From Pseudomonadota bacterium (GTDB lineage: Bacteria; Pseudomonadota; Alphaproteobacteria; Rhodospirillales; 2-02-FULL-58-16): a stretch of 7,012 nucleotides of DNA. A model generated the notes under the pieces. That model saw nothing but the letters and a program-made list of their open reading frames with translations, was not told the DNA's origin and made no database searches. Positions 1 through 5,318 of the stretch are shown here, in pieces; within the stretch, counting starts at the first letter, position 1; every line of letters starts with the position of its first letter. Both the position numbers and the translations under genes were made by a program. The stretch is taken from positions 1 to 7,012 of the forward strand of contig JACZWD010000144.1 of assembly GCA_022572335.1 (NCBI GenBank). The letters run 5' to 3'.

Positions 1-290
1 GATCTGCGCAACGGGGTCAGCGCCGCGTCGAGCTTGGCGACGACGGTGTCGATGGCGGCGACCGCCGCGCCCACCGTGCTCGCGGCCTCGGAGATGTCGT
101 CCTTGATGCCCAACAGGTCGCCGGCGCGGTCGGTCAGGCTTCTGGCATCGAAGAACGCGGCGGCGTCGGTGATCGCGTTGACCCGTACGCCGGTGGACGG
201 GCGTTGCGCGGTGGCGTCGATGAGCGCCCGCGCCCGCTGCGACTGGAGCAGGGTCGTGCGCGTCGCAAGACTGAGGTTGATGTCAGCCAT
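1..290 (-). CDS. Flagellin-like protein, N-terminal part (3' end outside window)
   Basis: The minus-strand frame starts at ATG 290-288 and stays open to the window edge (96 complete codons). The protein begins MADINLSLATRTTLLQSQRA, continues with a serine/threonine-glycine 'PSTGVRVNAITDAAAFFDA' stretch and then 'RSLTDRAGDL'. This matches the conserved D0/D1 N-terminal helix of alphaproteobacterial flagellins, where 'RLSTGLKVNSA.D.P..YF.A.SL..RA.D' is typical. Flagellins polymerise into the filament outside the cell after export by the flagellar type III apparatus. The start is supported by a Shine-Dalgarno stretch GGAAGGTGAGG just upstream. Differences from the family consensus: 'RPSTG' replaces 'RLSTG' and 'ITDAAAFF' replaces the usual 'DNP' turn, so it may be a divergent paralogue or a hook-associated FlgL-like protein. 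The family call is firm; the exact member is not, because the C-terminal D0 half is missing. Confidence 0.8.
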   Translation of the reverse strand, partial: MADINLSLATRTTLLQSQRARALIDATAQRPSTGVRVNAITDAAAFFDARSLTDRAGDLLGIKDDISEAASTVGAAVAAIDTVVAKLDAALTPLRR

Positions 291-420
291 TACGCCTCAC
301 CTTCCCAAGGCGGTACCGCGGCGTGCGGATGTCCCGTTTCGAAACACCGCCGTCACCGCGTCCGCCCCATTAACGGCTCGATCCATCGAAAAAGCAGAAC
401 GGGGAGCAAGAGTCGTTCCA

Positions 421-540
421 TTAATGCTTCTTATGGAAAGAGCAATATAAAACCAATACAATACCTGTGCATAACAGGCAATAGTTTTTGTTATACTATT
501 ATTTAATTATACTTTGTCTAAAATTTTATCTAATTTTCAC
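421..540. promoter_or_regulatory. A+T-rich island with candidate divergent promoters
   Basis: By count, 29 of 120 bases are G or C (24%), against roughly two thirds in the flanking genes. On the minus strand a perfect TATAAT (511-506) lies 16 bases from TTAGAT (533-528), a plausible sigma-70-type promoter pointing toward the flagellin-like gene. The heptamer TTATACT occurs twice on the plus strand (491-497 and 507-513), 16 bases apart, and could give -10 elements toward the decarboxylase operon, but no good -35 sits 16-18 bases upstream. Also present are a 10-base palindrome TAAAATTTTA (519-528) and the inverted repeat CCTGT-N5-ACAGG (464-478). It may be a promoter/operator zone, a silencer-binding tract, or a remnant of acquired DNA. 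The promoter assignments are inference. Confidence 0.4.
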
Positions 541-547
541 CGGCTAC

Positions 548-565
548 GGGAGCGGAATCGCTCCC
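548..565. repeat. Perfect 7-bp hairpin upstream of the decarboxylase operon
   Basis: GGGAGCG (548-554) and CGCTCCC (559-565) are exact reverse complements around a GAAT loop. It sits at the edge of the A+T island, 95 bases before the start codon at 661. No T-run follows on either strand, so it is not a standard intrinsic terminator. It could be a leader-RNA hairpin or a binding site for a dimeric regulator. Confidence 0.4.
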
Positions 566-660
566 AGCCCCGGACCATGCCCGGCGGCGATGGCCCAAGG
601 GCCGGTTTCGTGCTAATCCAGCGCCCGTGGAACGGCTTTGCAAGGATCCCGGAGCAGGCG

Positions 661-1194
661 ATGACACGATCCCCACCTGAGTGGCCGGACGACATATTCC
701 GCGCCCTGCGCGGCATGGATATCCGGCAGGTGGCCTATGTGCCCGATGCGGGGCATGCCCGCCTGCTCGATCTGTGCGGGGCCGAGCCGACCATGACCAT
801 GGTGCCCCTGACCACGGAAGAAGAGGGCATCGCGGTGTTGGCCGGCGCCTGGCTCGGCGGCCGGCGCGGCGTGCTGCTGATGCAAAGCAGCGGCATCGGC
901 AACTGCGTCAACATGCTGTCGTTGACCAGGAACTGCGAGTTTCCGCTGTTTATCCTGGTCACCATGCGCGGCCAGGCGGGCGAGACCAATCCCTGGCAGG
1001 TGCCCATGGGCCGGATTTCCGGCGATGTCCTCGGCCTGGCCGGGGTCATGGTCCACGGGGTGGACGAGCCGGGCCGGGTCGGGGAAACCGTGAGCGCCGG
1101 GGGGCGCACCGCCTTCGACGGGCCGGCGGCGGTGGCGGTGCTGATCGCGCAATCGGTCGTCGGGATCAAGGATTTCGGGGATCAGGCGGACTAA
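661..1194 (+). CDS. ThDP-dependent decarboxylase alpha subunit, sulfopyruvate/phosphonopyruvate family (ComD-like)
   Basis: This 177-residue protein is the pyrimidine-binding half of a split thiamine-diphosphate 2-oxoacid decarboxylase. Visible signatures are the TTEEEG stretch (51-56), where the cofactor-activating glutamate of ThDP enzymes falls (probably E53), then 'AGAWLGG', 'LLMQSSGIGNCVN' (Q75 onward) and MRGQAGETNPWQVPMG (102-117). The last two are hallmarks of ComD and of the N-terminal half of phosphonopyruvate decarboxylase. The length fits ComD (about 170 residues). The start at 661 is chosen because GGAG (651-654) precedes it by six bases; the frame is open further upstream but has no homology there. 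The next gene, three bases downstream, encodes the matching beta subunit. The substrate cannot be read from sequence: sulfopyruvate, phosphonopyruvate or another 3-substituted pyruvate is possible. No coenzyme M, sulfolactate, phosphonate mutase or aminotransferase gene is in view. Confidence 0.82.
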   Translation: MTRSPPEWPDDIFRALRGMDIRQVAYVPDAGHARLLDLCGAEPTMTMVPLTTEEEGIAVLAGAWLGGRRGVLLMQSSGIGNCVNMLSLTRNCEFPLFILVTMRGQAGETNPWQVPMGRISGDVLGLAGVMVHGVDEPGRVGETVSAGGRTAFDGPAAVAVLIAQSVVGIKDFGDQAD

Positions 1195-1197
1195 GCG

Positions 1198-1797
1198 GTG
1201 ACGCGGAGCGAGAGATATCCCCTGCGCCGGCGCGCCGTCGTCGAATCCCTTCTCGCCGACCGCGGCGACCTGCTGGTCGTCGCCGGTCTGGGCGCGCCAT
1301 GCTGGGACGTGACGGCGGCCGGCGATCACGCCCTGACCTTTCCCCTGTGGGGCGCCATGGGGTCGGCCGCGCTGATCGGCCTCGGCCTGGCCCTGGCCCG
1401 CCCCGCCCGGCGCGTCCTCGTGATCACCGGCGACGGCGAGATGCTGATGGGACTGGGTGGTCTCGCCACCATCGCCGTGCAGGCGCCGGAGAACCTGGCC
1501 ATCGCCGTCCTCGACAACGAACGCTATGGCGAGACCGGCATGCAGGCGACCCACACGGCCTTTGGCGTGGACCTGGCGGCGGTGGCGGCGGCCGCCGGGC
1601 TGCCGGTCACCGGCACCGTCGGCGACGACGCCGGCCTCGGCGCCGCCGTGGCGAAGCTCCGCGGCGCCCGGGGCCCGGTCTTTTTCACCATCAAGGTGCG
1701 CGCCGAGGACCTGCCGCCGGCGCTGCCGCCGAGGGACGGCGTCCACCTGAAGGACCGCTTCCGCAGGGCCCTGCTCGGCGAAAAAGAGGCCGTTTAG
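1198..1797 (+). CDS. ThDP-dependent decarboxylase beta subunit (ComE-like)
   Basis: This 199-residue protein carries the diphosphate-binding half of the enzyme. The ThDP motif is clear: ITGDGEMLMGLGGLATI with GDG at 78-80, ending 26 residues later at LDN (105-107), the classic GDG-X(~26)-N Mg/ThDP signature. It is followed by 'ERYGETGMQATHTAFGVDL', which resembles the 'Y.STGGQ.T.T....DL' segment of ComE and phosphonopyruvate decarboxylases. The N-terminal part (LPLWGAMG-like segment around 'FPLWGAMGSAALIGLGLALA') is the usual subunit-contact helix region. The start is GTG at 1198, only three bases after the alpha stop, so translation is probably coupled and the subunits made in equal amounts; the active site forms only between the two chains. 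Length agrees with ComE (about 190 residues). Family is confident, substrate unknown. Confidence 0.83.
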   Translation: MTRSERYPLRRRAVVESLLADRGDLLVVAGLGAPCWDVTAAGDHALTFPLWGAMGSAALIGLGLALARPARRVLVITGDGEMLMGLGGLATIAVQAPENLAIAVLDNERYGETGMQATHTAFGVDLAAVAAAAGLPVTGTVGDDAGLGAAVAKLRGARGPVFFTIKVRAEDLPPALPPRDGVHLKDRFRRALLGEKEAV

Positions 1798-1838
1798 GGG
1801 TTTAGGCTAAGGGCCACAGCCCCGGGTCTTGGTTCTTG

Positions 1839-1861
1839 CCTTGCCACGGTGCCGTGCAAGG
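1839..1861 (+). terminator. Bulged hairpin after the decarboxylase operon, possible terminator without U-tract
   Basis: CCTTG (1839-1843) pairs with CAAGG (1857-1861) and CACGG (1845-1849) with CCGTG (1852-1856), with one bulged C; opening the last pair leaves a four-base loop. It lies about 40 bases after the beta-subunit stop and 37 before the next gene. The following bases (GATCAGGAT) contain no T-run, so if it ends transcription it is not a canonical intrinsic terminator. It might instead protect mRNA 3' ends. Confidence 0.3.
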
Positions 1862-1897
1862 GATCAGGATAGGGGCGGTTGAGAAGGAGGAAGAACC

Positions 1898-2059
1898 ATG
1901 GGTCCGTTCATCGCCCTTGCCGTCGCCACCGCCGCATTCGTCAAAGGGGCTGTCCTCGGCGCCGTGGTCGGAGGCGCCGCCGTCGCCTGCGCCTGCCGGC
2001 GGACGCGTTCCGGTGACGCGCTGGAGAATCCCGAGACGCCCGAGGCGCGGGAAAGCTGA
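1898..2059 (+). CDS. 53-residue glycine-zipper membrane protein, function unknown
   Basis: A small frame with one of the best ribosome binding sites in the window: AAGGAGG ends seven bases before ATG 1898. The peptide has a hydrophobic first part (residues 3-33) broken only by K16, with a GxxxGxxxG glycine zipper (G17, G21, G25) and an A/V-rich face, then C31-A-C33, a basic cluster RRTR (34-37) and an acidic, proline-containing tail (40-53). This predicts one membrane-spanning helix with a short cytoplasmic C-terminus; glycine zippers in such helices usually drive self-association. I do not recognise a family. It is alone between the decarboxylase operon and the c-di-GMP gene, on the same strand as both. 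It is overlapped by longer frames that are shadows or upstream extensions. The strong RBS, typical codon use and coherent membrane topology argue that it is real. Confidence 0.6.
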   Translation: MGPFIALAVATAAFVKGAVLGAVVGGAAVACACRRTRSGDALENPETPEARES

Positions 2060-2106
2060 TACATGCCGCTGCCCGTGCCGCAGGGTAGGCGGGCCAAGGA
2101 ATTGTA

Positions 2107-2136
2107 TTGCGGTATTCGCGCGCTGGCGACTACAAC
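2107..2136 (+). promoter_or_regulatory. Weak candidate promoter for the PAS-GGDEF-EAL gene
   Basis: TTGCGG (2107-2112) and TACAAC (2131-2136) are 18 bases apart and lie about 105 bases before the chosen start at 2241. Each hexamer matches the sigma-70 consensus at only three to four positions. It is the best pair I can see in the 181-base gap after the small membrane protein gene, but it is weak. Confidence 0.2.
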
Positions 2137-2240
2137 TCGTGCATGACGGAACGCGGGCCGGTCCTGTGCCGGGGCGCGGCGACCATCCCATTGCCATCGG
2201 TGTGAGACGAGTGCGGGAGACGAAGGAACGCGACAGGGGC

Positions 2241-4451
2241 ATGCGGGCGGGCGGAAATTCCGCACGGCCCTTGCCGCGTCGGTTCTTCGAGGACCTGGCG
2301 GCCCGCTTCGGCCTTGTCCTCCCGCACCGGTCCGTTGACTCCGGCCCGGCCGCGCCCGCCGCGGTTGGCGAACCCCGGACCCCCGGCCGCCGCGAGGCCG
2401 ACCGGGACCCGGGCAAGCGAACGCCCGAGCGGGCAACGGTCCTGGCCAACATGGGTGTTGCCCGCCTCAAGGGCGACAGGTTCGTCTGGGTCAATAAGCG
2501 CATGGAGGATTTGTTCGGATTCGAGACCGACGAACTCGTCGGCCTGTCGCCCGAGGTGCTGTGCGCCTCCGCCGGTGACTTCGAGAAGGTTCGGCAGGCG
2601 GCGCTGCCCCGGCCCGCCGAGGCCGCGACCGGGGTCATCGAATGCCAGATGAAACGCAAGGACGGCTCGCTTGTCTGGGTGGAGCTGTTCGGCAAGGCCG
2701 TCGACGCCGCCGACGATTCGAAAGGATCGGTCTGGATCGTGCAGGACATCACCCGGCAGAGACAGGCCGAGGAGCACCTGCGGCTGGCCTCCACCATCTT
2801 CGAAATCACCGCCGAAGCCATCCTGGTCAGCGATTCCCGAAACCGCATCGTCATGGTCAACCCGGCCTTCACCGAGATAACCGGCTACACCCAGGAAGAA
2901 GTCGTAGGCCAGAACCCGGCAATCCTGAGTTCCGGCCGCCACGGCGCCGAATTCTACGACTCCATGTGGGACGCGCTGGCGCGGTCCGGCCGGTGGGAGG
3001 GCGAGATCTGGAACCGCCGCAAGAACGGCGAGGTGTTCCCGGAATGGCTGTCGATCGCCGCCGTGCGGGGGGAAAGCGACGGCACCGAGTATTATGTCGC
3101 CGCCTTCAGCGACATCACCAAGCGCAAGCAGGATGAAGAGCGCATCAACTTTCAGGCAAACTACGACGCCTTGACCGAGCTCCCGAACCGCCGCCTGATC
3201 GAGGACCGCGTCGATCAGGCCCTGGCCCAGGCCGCCCATACCGGGGAGCGGGTCGGCGTCCTCTATCTGGACATGGATAACTTCAAGTTCGTCAACGACA
3301 CCATGGGCCACGGCGTCGGCGACGTCGTGCTCGGCGAGATGGCGCGCCGGATGCGGTCCTGCCTGAGGGACCGCGACGCCGTCGGCCGCGTGGAGAGCGA
3401 CGAGTTCATGGTCTTTTTGGCCGCCATCCGGTCGGCGGAGGAAACCACCATGGTGGCGCGGCGGCTGCTGGAGGCGGTTTCCAGGCCCATGGTGCTGGCC
3501 GGGCGCAGGGACGACATCGTGATCACCGCCAGCGTCGGCATCTCCGTCTATCCCGACGACGGGGATACCACGGCCAAGCTCGTGCGCAACGCCGCCGCCG
3601 CGGCGTTTCATGCCAAGGAGCGGGGGCGCAACAACTATCAGTTCTTCACCGACGACATGAACGTCCGGGCGATGGAGCGCCTGAGCCTGGAAAACCGCCT
3701 GCGGCGGGCCATGGAAAAGGGCGAAATGGTGCTCCACTACCAGCCCAAGGTGAATCTGCGCCACGGGCGAATCGTCGGCATGGAGGCGCTGGTGCGCTGG
3801 AACAGCCCCGAGGAGGGGCTGGTGCCGCCCGGCGAGTTCATCCCCCTGGCCGAGGAAACCGGCCTCATCGTGCCCCTTGGCGAATGGGTGCTGCGCACCG
3901 CCTGCGTTCAGGCCAAGGCGTGGCAGGATGCCGGCCTGGCGCCCCTCAGGATGGCCGTCAACCTGTCGGCGCGCCAGCTCTCGAAGCCCGACCTGCTGGC
4001 CGACATCATGCGCATTCTGGACGAAACCGGGCTGGCGCCCGAACACCTGGAGATGGAGATCACCGAGAGCTCGCTGATGGAAAGGGCCGACGACGCCATC
4101 GCCACCCTGGAGGAAATGCGCGCCATGGGCATCCACCTCACCGCCGACGATTTCGGCACCGGGTACGCGTCCTTGAATTACTTGAGAAATTTTCCCCTGG
4201 ACGCGATCAAGATCGACCGTTCGTTCGTGTCCGACATCGGCGGCGGCCGGGGCGCCTCCATGCTCGCCGCGGCGGTCATCGCCATCGGCCAAAGCCTGGA
4301 CCTGAAGGTCACCGCCGAAGGGGTGGAAGGCGAGGCCCAACTGGCCTTCCTGCGCCAGCATTGGTGTGACGAGATCCAGGGGTCCTATTTCAGCCCGCCC
4401 CTGCCGGCGGCCGAATTCGAGGTCCTGGTGCGGGAAGGGCGGCGCCTGTGA
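2241..4451 (+). CDS. PAS-PAS-GGDEF-EAL protein, probable c-di-GMP phosphodiesterase with degenerate GGDEF
   Basis: This 736-residue protein has a basic, proline-rich N-terminus (1-60), PAS 1 (about 63-178, ending 'IVQDITRQRQAEEHL'), PAS 2 (about 180-305, with 'GEIWNRRKNGEVFPEWLSI'), GGDEF (about 305-465) and EAL (about 477-730). No membrane segment is seen, so it is a cytoplasmic sensor. The GGDEF domain keeps 'YDALTELPNRR', D344/N352/D353 of the GTP/metal site and an I-site RxxD (R376-D379), but the signature is E385-S-D-E-F, lacking both glycines, so cyclase activity is doubtful. The EAL domain keeps Q501, E515-A-L, N574, E606, D636-D637, K657, E693 and Q713, the set needed to cleave c-di-GMP. 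This layout recalls Caulobacter PdeA, where a degenerate GGDEF binds GTP and activates EAL. The ATG at 2241 is chosen; GTG at 2211 or 2202 is possible, as the ribosome site (AAGGA, 13 bases off) is poor. The frame is open back to 1836, but that part overlaps the small gene and lacks domain similarity. Confidence 0.9.
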   Translation: MRAGGNSARPLPRRFFEDLAARFGLVLPHRSVDSGPAAPAAVGEPRTPGRREADRDPGKRTPERATVLANMGVARLKGDRFVWVNKRMEDLFGFETDELVGLSPEVLCASAGDFEKVRQAALPRPAEAATGVIECQMKRKDGSLVWVELFGKAVDAADDSKGSVWIVQDITRQRQAEEHLRLASTIFEITAEAILVSDSRNRIVMVNPAFTEITGYTQEEVVGQNPAILSSGRHGAEFYDSMWDALARSGRWEGEIWNRRKNGEVFPEWLSIAAVRGESDGTEYYVAAFSDITKRKQDEERINFQANYDALTELPNRRLIEDRVDQALAQAAHTGERVGVLYLDMDNFKFVNDTMGHGVGDVVLGEMARRMRSCLRDRDAVGRVESDEFMVFLAAIRSAEETTMVARRLLEAVSRPMVLAGRRDDIVITASVGISVYPDDGDTTAKLVRNAAAAAFHAKERGRNNYQFFTDDMNVRAMERLSLENRLRRAMEKGEMVLHYQPKVNLRHGRIVGMEALVRWNSPEEGLVPPGEFIPLAEETGLIVPLGEWVLRTACVQAKAWQDAGLAPLRMAVNLSARQLSKPDLLADIMRILDETGLAPEHLEMEITESSLMERADDAIATLEEMRAMGIHLTADDFGTGYASLNYLRNFPLDAIKIDRSFVSDIGGGRGASMLAAAVIAIGQSLDLKVTAEGVEGEAQLAFLRQHWCDEIQGSYFSPPLPAAEFEVLVREGRRL

Positions 4452-4488
4452 TGCCCCGGGCGGCGGCAAACCGGGGGCGGTGGGACCG

Positions 4489-5019
4489 ATGAGCCGGCGA
4501 TCGGAACTTGCGCGCCCCGATCTGGTCGAGCGGCTGGGCGCCGTAAAGCTGCTGTCGGTGGACGTGGACGGCGTGTTGACCGACGGCGGCCTGTACTTCA
4601 CCGACGACGGCCGCCAGAGCCGCAAGTTCAACGTCAGGGACGGGGTCGGAATGAAGCGCGCCCTCGCCGCCGGGATCGAACTCGCCATCGTCTCCGCCAG
4701 CGCGGCGCAGTCCATCCGCCACCGGGGCGAGATCCTCGGCGTCCAACATGTGTTCATCGGCGTCGAGGACAAGTTGGCGGTGATCTCGGGCCTGTGCCGG
4801 GATCTCGGGATCGGCCTGGCCGAGGTGGCCCATGTGGGCGACGATCTTAACGACCTGCCGCTGCTCAGGGCCGTCGGCTGTCCGCTGTCGGTCGCCGACG
4901 CCGTGCCGGAGGTGCGCGAAGCCGCCGTCTTCGTCACCGGGAACGGCGGCGGCGCCGGCGCGGTGCGCGAGATCTGCGACCTCGTGATGGAGGCGCGCAC
5001 CGCCTCCGGCGGGGCGTAA
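4489..5019 (+). CDS. kdsC: KdsC-type HAD phosphatase (KDO-8-phosphate or related sugar-acid phosphatase)
   Basis: A 176-residue cytosolic phosphatase of the capless HAD-IIIC type that works as a tetramer. Motif I is DVDGVLTDG, with nucleophile D25 and general acid D27; 'FNVRDGVGMK' follows as in all KdsC proteins; motif III lysine is K95 in 'VEDKL'; motif IV is GDDLND (D118, D119), followed by 'VADAVPEVREAA' and the C-terminal 'GGGAGAVREICDLVM'. KdsC removes phosphate from KDO-8-P in lipopolysaccharide core synthesis. The usual motif II 'SGR/TGR' reads VSAS here (S69-A70-S71), without the arginine, as in relatives linked to CMP-nonulosonate synthesis, so the substrate may be another 8- or 9-phosphate sugar acid. 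The start at ATG 4489 gives the family's normal length. It begins 37 bases after the EAL gene stop with no terminator between, so co-transcription is likely. KdsD, KdsA and KdsB partners are not in the window. Confidence 0.87.
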   Translation: MSRRSELARPDLVERLGAVKLLSVDVDGVLTDGGLYFTDDGRQSRKFNVRDGVGMKRALAAGIELAIVSASAAQSIRHRGEILGVQHVFIGVEDKLAVISGLCRDLGIGLAEVAHVGDDLNDLPLLRAVGCPLSVADAVPEVREAAVFVTGNGGGAGAVREICDLVMEARTASGGA

Positions 5020-5050
5020 TTATGCCGACGCGAGGCCCGGCCCGAGGCAA

Positions 5051-5080
5051 AGAAAAGCCGGGCCACGAGGAGGGCCCGGC
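5051..5080 (-). terminator. Intrinsic-terminator-like hairpin, oriented for minus-strand transcripts
   Basis: GCCGGGCC (5057-5064) and GGCCCGGC (5073-5080) form a perfect 8-bp stem with an 8-base loop. Read on the minus strand the stem is followed by TTTTCTTT, the T-run of a factor-independent terminator. On the plus strand (after kdsC) it is followed by CAGTTGCAAA, with no T-run. No gene on the minus strand ends here, so either an unannotated leftward RNA stops here or the hairpin serves as a 3' end for the kdsC transcript in another way. A second copy of GGCCCGGCC (5034-5042) can compete for the same GCCGGGCC arm. Confidence 0.45.
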
Positions 5081-5186
5081 CAGTTGCAAAGGGAGGAACG
5101 GTATCCGTCTGGTCTCCAATGGAAAGAGAGCGGATGTGAACCAGGGGCGGGTCCGGACGAAAGACTGCCATAGCGGCGGGCCCGCA

Positions 5187-5209
5187 ACCATTGTACTGGC
5201 GTATGGTTT
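5187..5209. promoter_or_regulatory. Inverted repeat AACCAT-N11-ATGGTT, candidate operator
   Basis: The two six-base arms (5187-5192 and 5204-5209) are exact reverse complements, with centres 17 bases apart. That size and spacing suit a dimeric helix-turn-helix regulator. It lies about 140 bases upstream of putA. In alphaproteobacteria putA is commonly controlled by the Lrp-family activator PutR, but no putR is in the window and I cannot assign the site to it. Confidence 0.3.
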
Positions 5210-5220
5210 AAGCGTTCCAA

Positions 5221-5248
5221 ACGTATAGTCCTATAGGCGGACGTATAG
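5221..5248. repeat. Direct repeat ACGTATAG x2 with central palindrome CCTATAGG
   Basis: ACGTATAG occurs at 5221-5228 and 5241-5248, a 20-base period (about two helical turns), with the palindrome CCTATAGG (5230-5237) between them. Three TATAG cores therefore sit in 28 bases, and a related CGTATGG lies just upstream (5201-5207). Phased short repeats like this are typical of operators bound cooperatively on one face of the helix; TATAG cores could also act as overlapping -10 elements. It is about 100 bases upstream of putA. Confidence 0.35.
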
Positions 5249-5253
5249 GTTTT

Positions 5254-5318
5254 TGGTGCGCAGACCGTAAAAAGCCGGCCCCATGCACCACCGACGGGGT
5301 AGGACCGGCCGGCGTCGG
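5254..5318 (+). promoter_or_regulatory. Structured leader upstream of putA with competing hairpins
   Basis: Three stems can form in the RNA: TGGTGC (5254-5259) with GCACCA (5285-5290); GCCGGCC (5274-5280) with GGCCGGC (5307-5313); CCGACG (5291-5296) with CGTCGG (5313-5318). The first and third are compatible; the second excludes both. This could act as a switch or merely reflect GC-rich sequence, in which 6-7 base stems are common. It ends about 30 bases before the putA start, leaving the ribosome site free. Confidence 0.25.

Larger units (their letters stand above)
291..660. other. Divergent intergenic region between flagellin-like gene and ThDP decarboxylase operon
   Basis: This gap separates two divergently transcribed units, so both promoters should lie here. 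I see no credible gene in it. On the minus strand at 377-370 the octamer GCCGTTAA is one mismatch from the sigma-28 -10 consensus GCCGATAA, which would suit a flagellin gene, but the matching -35 (TAAA) is not present at the right distance, so this is weak. The A+T-rich island (about 421-540) and a perfect hairpin (548-565) are given separately. A plus-strand reading frame open from TTG 514 into the decarboxylase gene is only an upstream extension and carries no family similarity. Confidence 0.6.

Noticed and set aside
34..450. Plus-strand open frame over the flagellin-like gene
   Set aside because: The minus strand encodes a clear flagellin N-terminus with a good ribosome site; this frame is its complement and runs on into the A+T island.
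628..642. Sigma-54-like element TGGAACGGCTTTGCA just before the decarboxylase alpha gene
   Set aside because: The GG and GC doublets are separated by nine bases instead of the required ten, and it sits only 19 bases from the start codon.
613..1746. Minus-strand open frame opposite the decarboxylase operon
   Set aside because: Antisense shadow of two recognisable ThDP subunits; low-complexity product without motifs.
2143..2205. 20-codon frame upstream of the PAS-GGDEF-EAL gene, possible leader peptide
   Set aside because: No ribosome binding site and no regulatory residue run or terminator; frames of this length arise by chance.
1836..2240. N-terminal extension of the PAS-GGDEF-EAL frame
   Set aside because: It would overlap the small membrane protein gene, lacks a ribosome site at 1836 and is low-complexity Pro/Arg-rich sequence without domain similarity.
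2130..5171. Long minus-strand open frame of about 1000 codons opposite the c-di-GMP gene and kdsC
   Set aside because: It is the antisense shadow of strongly coding GC-rich genes with clear domain motifs; its own translation is Gly/His/Gln/Ala-rich with no recognisable family.
5022..5228. 68-codon frame right after kdsC
   Set aside because: It runs through the GC hairpin and palindromes, has codon use unlike its neighbours, no clear ribosome site and no recognisable motif.
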